Made by a program: the position numbers and the translations under genes | Assembly: GCA_937930695.1 (NCBI GenBank) | Contig: CALHCB010000004.1 | Coordinates: 1-51,349 of the forward strand | Source: an uncultured Acidimicrobiales bacterium | GTDB taxonomy: Bacteria > Actinomycetota > Acidimicrobiia > Acidimicrobiales > SZUA-35 | Direction: 5' to 3' | DNA: 51,349 bases | In this document: positions 31,417 to 38,892 of the stretch, piece by piece | How the letters are laid out: each line of letters opens with the position of its first letter | How positions within the stretch are numbered: the stretch's first letter is position 1 | The notes under the pieces: generated by a model | The model's database searches: none | What the model was told of the DNA's origin: nothing | Seen by the model: the letters and a program-made list of their open reading frames with translations, nothing else

Positions 31417-33822
31417 TTACGGTGATGGATGTCGCTCCTCACGCAACAGATCGAGCACCCGACTCGGCGACAGTGGGCCTGACGCGATGACAATGTCGGT
31501 TCGGCCGGCGTTTCGAAGGGCATCCTCCACCGCATTGGCGATCGCCGCAGGAGGGCCGACTGCACCTCCCTCACCCAGCCCCTTGACCCCGAGCGGATTG
31601 GTCGGTGAGGGACACACGATCTCGTCCATCCGGATGTCTGGAACCATGCTCGCAACCGGCATGAGGTAGTCGGCAAACGTCGATGCCAGCGGTTGGCCTC
31701 GATCGTCGTACTGCATGTGCTCGCAGAGAATCCCGCCGATCCCTTGGCCAACGCCACCAACAACTTGGGCATCAGCGATCATCGGATTGACGATGTGGCC
31801 GGCTTCGTGGACAACGACGTAGTCAACGATGGTGACCCGGCCAGTGGATGGCTCGACATCAATCACTGCAGCGTGCACACCACTTGCGGTCGCGTAGTTC
31901 GGCGGCTGGAAATACGACGTCTCGCCAAGGCCATCACTTCCCGATCCCCCGAGCTGCTTGGGGATCGACCGGATGAGATCGGCGAGCGGGAGCTCAACAC
32001 TCGGCGAACCGGCGATTGAAACAATCCCATCGGCCATGTCGAGATCGGCCGGGTTCGCTTCGAGGACCTCCGCCGCAGCCTCGAGGATGCGTGCCCGAAG
32101 GTTGATCCCGGCCTGGTGCGCAGCATTCCCAGCCGTCACGAGCGCTCGACTTGCGATGGTTCCAACGCCGTACGGGATGGTGTCGGTGTCGCCAGCAACG
32201 ACGTCGATTTGATCGGGACGAACTCCAAGCGCATCGGCCAAGATCTGCGGGAACACGGTGCGATGCCCTTGCCCCTGCGACGGTGCGCCGGTGAAGAGCC
32301 GAATCCGACCTGCGGGCGTGACCTCTGCCCGGGCCCCCTCGAATGGGCCAAGACCCGTCATCTCGAGATACATGGCGAAACCAATCCCCCGCCACGTCGT
32401 TGACCGATCATGACTCTGACCCGTCGACACGGTCGCTTGGGCAGCTCGGACGCTGTCGAGATCGATCATCTCGACCGCTCGATCAAGCATCTGCGGATAG
32501 TCGCCGGAGTCGTATTCCTGTGGGACACCACGCCGATCGAGAATCCCGGTGCGATAGGGCATCTCGTCAGCAGTGATCAGATTTCGGCGGCGAAGCTCGC
32601 TCGGTTCCAGATCGAGCTCGAGCGCAAGCCGATCCATGGCTCGTTCCATGGCGAACGTGGCTTCGGGTCGCCCTGCGCCGCGATAGGGCGAGGTGTACGT
32701 CGTGTTCGTGAGCACACCGGTCGTTTCGATGTCGACGTTGGGTGCCCGGTACGGTCCAACCAGGTGGCAAAGGGCGTTATAGGGCACTACGAGCCCCACC
32801 ATGTTCCGATTTCCGAGATTGACAATGATGTTGTCACGAACGGCCACAAGCCGACCATCAGCATCCGCCCCGAGGGTGATGTGATGAATCTGTTCCCGAG
32901 CGTGAGCATCAGCAGTGAGGTTTTCGTAGCGATCAGCGATCCACCGAACCGTCCGACCCAAGTCGCGGGCGGCAAACGGGATGAGCAGCTCCTCGACAAC
33001 GAGAATGCCCTTTTGCCCGAAGCCTCCACCGACATCGACTGATTGCACGCGTACCTGGTCCGAGGAAATGCCGATGGACTCTGCGATGTGGTCTCGCACC
33101 CGGTGCGGAGTCTGGGTCGTCGACCAAACGGTGAGTGCCTCGGTGAACGGATCGTTGCGAGCGACGAGGCCCCGAGGTTCCATTGGCGCGCACACATACC
33201 GTTGGGTCGCAAACGTCTCTTCAACCACAACGGCAGCCGAACTCAGTGCCAGGTCGACGTCGCCCACGCCATGGCGAACATGGACACCGACGTTGTTGTC
33301 CTCACCCAGCAAGGCCAGCGGCGCGTCGGCAAGCAACGCTGCCTCCGGATCCATGACCGCGGGGAGCTCGTGATAGTCGACTTCGATCAGCTCGACGGCG
33401 TCCTCCGCGAGATAGCGGGATTCAGCAATCACCATGGCCACCGGTTGGCCGACGTAATTAACCTCATCGGTGGCCAGAATGGGAGCTGGTTGGAGCTTGT
33501 TCACTGGGTTCAACGCAGCGATGCCAGGCGGAACTCTGAGTTCCTCGGCATTCAGAAGCGGTTTGATGTGACCCGAGACAAAGTTGCCGTCATAGACGGC
33601 CACCACACCGGGACTCTCCAATGCTGCGGCGATGTCAATGCGGTCGATCCGTGCGTGGGCAAACTGGCTTCGCAGGAACGCGACCTCGAGCGCCCCCGGA
33701 ATGTCAAGGTCGTCGACGAACCTCGCATCGCCACGCAATAGACGATCATCTTCGACTCGCAGGCGTGATTGCCCAATGAAGGGTGTCTTCACAGTGGGCC
33801 CATTGTCGCTCGACTCAGCCAT
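31417..33822 (-). CDS. Molybdenum hydroxylase large subunit (xanthine dehydrogenase family)
   Basis: An 801-residue molybdopterin-binding subunit. It begins with FIGQSRLRVEDDRLLRGDARF, has VDVGGGFGQKG (about 290), the active-site loop SPYRGAGRPEATFAMER and the catalytic glutamate in GLGEGGAVGPPA near the C-terminus. YRGAGR is the form II motif; aerobic CO dehydrogenase of form I has a Cys-containing loop instead, so CO oxidation is unlikely. It would hydroxylate an aromatic, N-heterocyclic or aldehyde substrate with water. The ATG at 33822 overlaps the small-subunit stop by eight bases. Confidence 0.94.
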   Translation of the reverse strand: MAESSDNGPTVKTPFIGQSRLRVEDDRLLRGDARFVDDLDIPGALEVAFLRSQFAHARIDRIDIAAALESPGVVAVYDGNFVSGHIKPLLNAEELRVPPGIAALNPVNKLQPAPILATDEVNYVGQPVAMVIAESRYLAEDAVELIEVDYHELPAVMDPEAALLADAPLALLGEDNNVGVHVRHGVGDVDLALSSAAVVVEETFATQRYVCAPMEPRGLVARNDPFTEALTVWSTTQTPHRVRDHIAESIGISSDQVRVQSVDVGGGFGQKGILVVEELLIPFAARDLGRTVRWIADRYENLTADAHAREQIHHITLGADADGRLVAVRDNIIVNLGNRNMVGLVVPYNALCHLVGPYRAPNVDIETTGVLTNTTYTSPYRGAGRPEATFAMERAMDRLALELDLEPSELRRRNLITADEMPYRTGILDRRGVPQEYDSGDYPQMLDRAVEMIDLDSVRAAQATVSTGQSHDRSTTWRGIGFAMYLEMTGLGPFEGARAEVTPAGRIRLFTGAPSQGQGHRTVFPQILADALGVRPDQIDVVAGDTDTIPYGVGTIASRALVTAGNAAHQAGINLRARILEAAAEVLEANPADLDMADGIVSIAGSPSVELPLADLIRSIPKQLGGSGSDGLGETSYFQPPNYATASGVHAAVIDVEPSTGRVTIVDYVVVHEAGHIVNPMIADAQVVGGVGQGIGGILCEHMQYDDRGQPLASTFADYLMPVASMVPDIRMDEIVCPSPTNPLGVKGLGEGGAVGPPAAIANAVEDALRNAGRTDIVIASGPLSPSRVLDLLREERHPSP

Positions 33823-34384
33823 GTGTGTCTCCCGAATCGAATCCAAAGGCCTCACGAGCAGCCCGACGAATGTTGACGTACCCGGTGCATCGACAGAACG
33901 AACTGTCGAGCTGGGCGTCGAGGTCGGATTCGCTGATGTCGCGCCCATCTTCTTCTGCCTCTTCGGCAAAGGCGGTCAACGAGCAGAGAAAGCCGGGGGT
34001 GCAGAAGCCGCACTGCAACCCGTGTTGGTTGGTGAACGCCTCCTGGATCACGCTGAGCGGGCCATCCGGTTCCGCCAGGCTCTCGACGGTGCGGATTTCT
34101 CGCCCATCGACTTGCGGGGCAAGCATGAGGCAGGACCGAACCGCGGCACCGTCGACGAGAACGGTGCAGGCCCCGCATGACCCCTGTTCACATCCGAGGT
34201 GCGTGCCGGTGAGTCCCACCCTGTGGCGCAAGAAGTCGGCGAGAAGGAGACGAGACTCGACTTCCGCGGCCACGTCACTGCCGTTGATGGTGACTCGGAT
34301 CTGGTGACGCGCTGTGGGCTCAGATACCGGTGGCGGAACAGCCTGGGATATCGCACCGGGAACGCTCGATGGGGTGCCCGTCAT
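33815..34384 (-). CDS. Molybdenum hydroxylase 2Fe-2S small subunit
   Basis: A 189-residue electron-transfer subunit with two 2Fe-2S clusters: the plant-ferredoxin type with C65, C70, C73 and C85 (GCEQGSCGACT), and the helical cluster with C125, C128, C164 and C166 (CGFCTPG, CRCTGY). The first 27 residues are a Pro/Ser-rich extension not needed for the fold. It passes electrons from the Mo site to the FAD subunit. ATG overlaps the medium-subunit stop (ATGA). Confidence 0.95.
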   Translation of the reverse strand: MTGTPSSVPGAISQAVPPPVSEPTARHQIRVTINGSDVAAEVESRLLLADFLRHRVGLTGTHLGCEQGSCGACTVLVDGAAVRSCLMLAPQVDGREIRTVESLAEPDGPLSVIQEAFTNQHGLQCGFCTPGFLCSLTAFAEEAEEDGRDISESDLDAQLDSSFCRCTGYVNIRRAAREAFGFDSGDTHG

Positions 34385-35232
34385 TTCTGTGCCTCCGCAC
34401 TCGCTCGCAGCTGAGCCTCGCCCGCCACATCGATCAAGAGTTTGGTCATCAGCGTCCGGCGGCTAGCGGCCGAAGCGTGAATGTCGCCGGTGGGATCGAG
34501 AGCCTCAACAGTGGCTTCGGCGGCGTGCTCGATCTCAACGCCACCAGCCAGCAGTGCGCTTTCGACAGAGGTTGCCCGTTTCGGGCACCCGCTGGCTCCG
34601 AACATCACGACTCGGGCAACCGAACTGGCAAGGTCGAGAACACAGGCAACACCCGCCAATGCGAAGTCACCGGGGCGTACCGCAAACTCCTGAAACCCCC
34701 ACCCTGCAGGCTGGTCGGGAAGCTCGACACTCACCACCATTTCGTCATCAGCGAGTGACGTGGAGAACGGACCATTCGACAACTCTTCAGCCGCAATGCG
34801 CCGGCTTCCGCCTTCGGATCGAACAACGACCTCTGCGCCGAGGGCAATCGCCACTGCCGGCAACTCCGCCTGCGGATCATTGTGCGCCAGACTGCCGCAC
34901 ACGGTTCCCCGATTGCGGATCTCAGCATGTCCGATGTGCTCCAACGCAGCTGCGAGTAGCGGCCACCGCTCGACCACGTCAGCGTCTCGGAGAGCTCGAC
35001 GCTGCGTGACGGCAGCACCAAGGCGAAGCACGTTCTCGGTCACCTCGATGTCGTTGAGCTCCTTGACCCGCCCAATGTCAATGAGACGCTCTGGGCCGCC
35101 CAAACGAAGGTTGAGGATCGGTATGAGCGACTGCCCTCCCGCAAGAATTCGGCTGTCACGTTCGTCGGAGAGCAGCGCCAAGGCCTCCTCGACTGAGGTT
35201 GCCGCGACATAGTCAAAGGGAGGCGGTTTCAT
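34381..35232 (-). CDS. Molybdenum hydroxylase FAD-binding medium subunit
   Basis: A 283-residue CoxM/CutM-type flavoprotein. LAGGQSLIPILNLRL (31-45) binds the FAD pyrophosphate, and GTVCGSLAHNDPQAELPAV (about 109-127) is the second FAD motif. It is first in an M-S-L operon with four- and eight-base overlaps, so the three subunits are made in proportion. No maturation genes (coxDEF, xdhC, mobA type) lie in the window, so they must be supplied from elsewhere. Confidence 0.94.
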   Translation of the reverse strand: MKPPPFDYVAATSVEEALALLSDERDSRILAGGQSLIPILNLRLGGPERLIDIGRVKELNDIEVTENVLRLGAAVTQRRALRDADVVERWPLLAAALEHIGHAEIRNRGTVCGSLAHNDPQAELPAVAIALGAEVVVRSEGGSRRIAAEELSNGPFSTSLADDEMVVSVELPDQPAGWGFQEFAVRPGDFALAGVACVLDLASSVARVVMFGASGCPKRATSVESALLAGGVEIEHAAEATVEALDPTGDIHASAASRRTLMTKLLIDVAGEAQLRASAEAQK

Positions 35233-35283
35233 GAGCGGCTCCGAGCTGGTGGATCGTGGGCGGCAACATAGGTCAAGTTCAAG

Positions 35284-35336
35284 ACATTATTCAACCAACG
35301 AGAATCTGACAGTTACTGCCTTTCAGACTGGCAGTT
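35284..35336 (-). promoter_or_regulatory. Molybdenum hydroxylase promoter and upstream direct repeats
   Basis: Leftward CTGTCA (35307-35312), 17 bp, TAATGT (35284-35289), with a leader of about 45 bases. On the same strand AACTGTCAG (35306-35314) and AACTGCCAG (35328-35336) repeat 22 bp apart, two helical turns, with the first overlapping the -35. This is the pattern of an activator site. No regulator gene is adjacent. Confidence 0.5.
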
Positions 35337-35399
35337 GTTCTGGGCCGTCGTCTAACCTCGCCGATCCCACACCGCAGCACTCAACATCGGAGCGACCTG

Positions 35400-36425
35400 A
35401 TGCCCCACCCGCTTGTTCTCGCCGGTCAGTACGGCTCGCCTTACACACTCAAGATGCGCGGTGTGCTGCGCTATCGCCACATCCCGTTTCGGTGGATGCT
35501 GCGGGGCTCCAAGTGGGACGACCTCCCCGCGCCCCCCGTTCCGATCATTCCCGTGATCGCCTTTCCGAACGAAGACGGCAGCCACGGTGAGCTGATGGTG
35601 GACTCTTCGCCACAGATCATGCGCCTCGAGAATGACTACGAGGGCCGGAGCGTTGTGCCGCCAGATCCTGCACTGGCCTTCATCGACACCTTGATCGAAG
35701 ACTTTGCCGACGAATGGCTTACCAAAGCCATGTATCACTACCGCTGGGCGTACGAAGCCGACATCGACAAGGCGGGCAAGCTGCTACCGATGTCGGGCAA
35801 CCTGCAACTCGATTCAGATCAGTCGCAGCAGATGTACACGTTCATTACCGAACGCCAAATCGGCAGACGAGCTTTGGTCGGTTCTACCGAGTGGAACACC
35901 CCGATTATCGAGGGCTCATACCGCCGGGTCCTCGAGACCCTGCAAGCGCAGTTCTCCACCCGCGACTTCCTCCTTGGGGATCGACCAGGTCGCGGAGATT
36001 TCGGCCTGTACGGCCAGCTCACCCAACTCGTGCGTTGGGACCCCACATCGACCGCTGTCGCTGTCGATATCGCTCCGAAGGTACTGAACTGGGTCGAGCG
36101 GATGGACGATCTTGAGTGGCTTCCCGTGACCGAGGACGACGGATGGCATTCGATCGAAGAACTCGATACGGCAACCAAAGATCTCATTGCAGAGGCTGGG
36201 ATCTCCTACGCCCCGTTCATGGTCGCCAACGCAAAGGCGCTGCAAGCCGGTGACGAAGAGGTTGTGTGCCAGATCGACGGCACCGAATACCGCCAGGGAC
36301 CATTCGGCTACCAGGGCAAGTGTCTGATGTGGCTGCGCGAAGACTATGCCGCGCTTGATGACGGTGATCGCCAGCGGGTCGATTCAGTCCTTGCCGACAC
36401 GGGGTGTGAGCAACTGTTTACATGA
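35400..36425 (+). CDS. Glutathione S-transferase-like protein
   Basis: A 341-residue protein with a thioredoxin-like N-terminal GST domain (VLAGQYGSPYTLKMRGVLRY, 6-25; VDSSPQIMRLEN, about 67-78) and a large helical C-terminal domain with DFLLGDRPGRGDFGLYGQL (about 189-207). It is longer than a usual GST because of about 100 extra C-terminal residues. High-GC actinobacteria use mycothiol rather than glutathione, so the real cofactor and reaction are uncertain. It is divergent from the molybdenum hydroxylase operon. Confidence 0.85.
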   Translation: MPHPLVLAGQYGSPYTLKMRGVLRYRHIPFRWMLRGSKWDDLPAPPVPIIPVIAFPNEDGSHGELMVDSSPQIMRLENDYEGRSVVPPDPALAFIDTLIEDFADEWLTKAMYHYRWAYEADIDKAGKLLPMSGNLQLDSDQSQQMYTFITERQIGRRALVGSTEWNTPIIEGSYRRVLETLQAQFSTRDFLLGDRPGRGDFGLYGQLTQLVRWDPTSTAVAVDIAPKVLNWVERMDDLEWLPVTEDDGWHSIEELDTATKDLIAEAGISYAPFMVANAKALQAGDEEVVCQIDGTEYRQGPFGYQGKCLMWLREDYAALDDGDRQRVDSVLADTGCEQLFT

Positions 36426-36446
36426 ACGCAACTCAGCGTCGAGCAG

Positions 36447-37406
36447 CTACAGAATTGCCAGCGCATTTCCTGGTGACCCGAGAGCTCCGGGGATCTTGAG
36501 CGGAGCCGCCACGAAGAAGAACGTCGAGCGTTGTTGATCAGCACACCGGGTGTGTAGTTGCTCAAAGTCAAACATCTCGCCCAGCGCCATACCCAAGGTG
36601 GGGAGAAGCCGTCGGTGAAGCGAACCGACCGCTGGATCGGCGGGAACTACCTCGACAGCCGGGTTGTCGCAGCAAATCGCGGCTGGATGAGCATTCCAAA
36701 GAAACCGTGCCATCGCTTCGTCGGCCCGTAGACCGGCAAATGCTGGTGAATCAGCGTACGCGACGCGCTGTTCGTTGTTGAGAGCCCGATAGGCCGCCAC
36801 CCACCCAGTCCGAATGCACAACAGATCTCCGACGTCCAACTCAACTCCCTGAGCGTCGATCGCCGCCTCGAGATCCTCAACGGTGATCGGCCGCGGATCG
36901 AGCGGATCGAAGCTTCCCTCACTCGTCGTCAACCACGTGTTGACATCGATCAGCACGCCGCGTCCAGCGATCCCGTGATCAGCAAACTGATCGATGCCAA
37001 GTCCGTTGCCGCCGTCCTCGGTTGGATCGGTGGTTCGGCCACCCCAGTAGCCGTACTCCCGACAGCGAACGTGATTCAGGGCGTCCCACTGAGTCGAGCC
37101 CTGCGGATGAAAGTTGTCGAGCCGATCATCCATCTCGTGGCGGTTCAACGCGAAGACCGTGTGCTCATAGCTTTGGCGCCCGAACAGCGGCGGGTTCGGC
37201 AGATTCAACGGCAGATCGAGCGACACCCGCTCCCCTGTCCGCACCAATTGCGCGGCGGCTGCCACTCGATCAGGCGTGAGCAGATTCATCGAACCGAGCA
37301 CGTCATCAGGACCGAACACGTCCCAGGCGTGACGCAGATCCAGCTTCCCGAGAAGCGGCAGATCGTCAAAGTCTGGAAGGTCGGAGAACGAACCGGGTGC
37401 ACCCAT
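36447..37406 (-). CDS. Cyclase-family (kynurenine formamidase-like) metal hydrolase
   Basis: A 319-residue protein of the cyclase family (PF04199 type). The metal motif appears as HPQGSTQWDALNH (100-112), a variant of HxGTHxDxxxH in which W108 follows T106-Q107. LDLPLNLPNPPLFGR near 63-77 and VEVVPADP further on also fit. Members open lactams, formamides or lactones. The ATG at 37406 with AGGAT upstream is chosen over a longer frame. It converges on the GST-like gene and diverges from the CoA-transferase gene. Confidence 0.87.
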   Translation of the reverse strand: MGAPGSFSDLPDFDDLPLLGKLDLRHAWDVFGPDDVLGSMNLLTPDRVAAAAQLVRTGERVSLDLPLNLPNPPLFGRQSYEHTVFALNRHEMDDRLDNFHPQGSTQWDALNHVRCREYGYWGGRTTDPTEDGGNGLGIDQFADHGIAGRGVLIDVNTWLTTSEGSFDPLDPRPITVEDLEAAIDAQGVELDVGDLLCIRTGWVAAYRALNNEQRVAYADSPAFAGLRADEAMARFLWNAHPAAICCDNPAVEVVPADPAVGSLHRRLLPTLGMALGEMFDFEQLHTRCADQQRSTFFFVAAPLKIPGALGSPGNALAIL

Positions 37407-37559
37407 GGGTCGATCCTGCCTTAGTGACGCTGGTCGGTCGAGTCGGAGTTCGACTCCGGCACAACCAGATTCGGACACCACCCGCTTCAGCGGCGAGACT
37501 GACGAGATGTTCGTTGTCCCCCGTGCTCTCACATCCGGCTCCTACCACGGACGTGTTCG

Positions 37560-38834
37560 GTGAGCGACGAACGCCCACCGCGGCGAGGGCGGGCAGGGAA
37601 CGCGGTGTCCATGGCCCAAGCTCTTGACGCCATTGCCGACAAGGCCCGCGTCTACGTTGCCGGAGGCTCCGCTGTTTCGACGTCGATCCTCGAGGCGATG
37701 ACCCAACAACGGGACCGGTGGTCACGGATCGAGATTGTCGCCGACTATCTCGTCGAACCTCTCCCGGTGTTTGCCTATCCAACCGAGCCGTTTCACGTTG
37801 CGTCGTTGCAGCCGAACGGCACCCTGCGGTCGATGATCGATGGAGACGCGTATCGCACGGCCGCCCGTCCGCTCAGCGAGTGGGGCGGTGCCATGGAACC
37901 CGGGGGCGATACCGCCATCGATGTTGCGTTGGTGCACGTCAGCGAACCAGGTCCCGATGGTCGATTCAGCCTCGGCGTCAGCTCGGGCACCCCGCTGGCA
38001 GCCATGTCGTCAGCCGACCTGGTGATCGCCCAGGTCAATCCCCGCATGCCGTACACATTTGGTGCGGCGGAGATTCATCAGGATGAGATGGACCTCCTCG
38101 TCGAGGTCGAACACGAACTCGTCGAGTTCCCACTCGCTGAGCCGGACGACATCACCAGCTTGACCGGTGCCCTCGTCGCCTCCGAGATCCCTCATGGCGC
38201 GATCCTGCAACTTGGCGTAGGAGCTCTGCCCGAAGCGGTGTGTCGCGAGCTGTCTGGCCACCGGGATCTTGGGATCCATAGCGGTCTCATCAGCGACGGC
38301 GTGATCGACCTCGTTGCTTCGGGGGCCTTCAGCGGCAAGACCCATCCGGACCACCCAGGAAAGATCGTCACCGCGATGATTGGCGGCACTCGGCAACTCT
38401 TCGACTTTGTCGACCGAAACCCCGACGTGGTCACCGTGACGACGCACGAGTCTCACGGCATGGTGGCGCTCGGCCGGCTCCCCAACCTCATAGCGGTGAA
38501 CTCTTCGATCGAAGTCGCCCTCGACGGTTCGATCAACAGCGAGCGCGTCGGCACCCGAATCGTGTCGGGCCCGGGCGGAGCCCCCGACTATGCGCGGGCA
38601 ACTGCAGCAGCGGACGGCGGGCGGTTCTTCGTCGCCCTACCCTCAACCGCGGCGAAGGGAACCGTGTCGCGAATTGTCTCGACGCTGCAGGGGCCAGCAA
38701 CAGTCGACGGCACTCTTGTCGACACCGTCGTCACGGAGTTCGGGGTGGCCAAATTGTGTGACCTCGATGCTTCCTCACGAGCTGACGTGCTTCGCTCGAT
38801 CGCCCACCCTGACTTCCGATCCGATCTCGGCTGA
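37560..38834 (+). CDS. Acetyl-CoA hydrolase/transferase family protein, catalytic Glu not conserved
   Basis: A 424-residue protein of the acetyl-CoA hydrolase/4-hydroxybutyrate CoA-transferase family, with GGSAVSTSILEAM near 35-47 and LQLGVGALPEAVC near 216-228. In 4-hydroxybutyrate CoA-transferase the catalytic glutamate is in a LGxHTE segment; here the matching stretch is LGIHSGLISDG (237-247), with G242 in its place. Either this subgroup uses another residue or it does not form a glutamyl-CoA intermediate. Start is GTG at 37560; an ATG at 37611 with AGGGAAC upstream is also possible. Confidence 0.85.
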   Translation: MSDERPPRRGRAGNAVSMAQALDAIADKARVYVAGGSAVSTSILEAMTQQRDRWSRIEIVADYLVEPLPVFAYPTEPFHVASLQPNGTLRSMIDGDAYRTAARPLSEWGGAMEPGGDTAIDVALVHVSEPGPDGRFSLGVSSGTPLAAMSSADLVIAQVNPRMPYTFGAAEIHQDEMDLLVEVEHELVEFPLAEPDDITSLTGALVASEIPHGAILQLGVGALPEAVCRELSGHRDLGIHSGLISDGVIDLVASGAFSGKTHPDHPGKIVTAMIGGTRQLFDFVDRNPDVVTVTTHESHGMVALGRLPNLIAVNSSIEVALDGSINSERVGTRIVSGPGGAPDYARATAAADGGRFFVALPSTAAKGTVSRIVSTLQGPATVDGTLVDTVVTEFGVAKLCDLDASSRADVLRSIAHPDFRSDLG

Positions 38835-38892
38835 CACTCCGCCCATGACATAGGAGGCTGGAGTCGTACTGGTCAGACGTCGTACTGAACTG

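Noticed and set aside
31417..33822. Aerobic CO dehydrogenase assignment for the molybdenum subunit
   Set aside because: The active-site loop is YRGAGR and not the cysteine-containing form I loop, and no cox maturation genes are present.
38863..38887. Direct repeat GTCGTACTG, 16 bp apart, between convergent genes
   Set aside because: Short, single pair, in a gap of under 60 bp between two gene ends; no function suggested.
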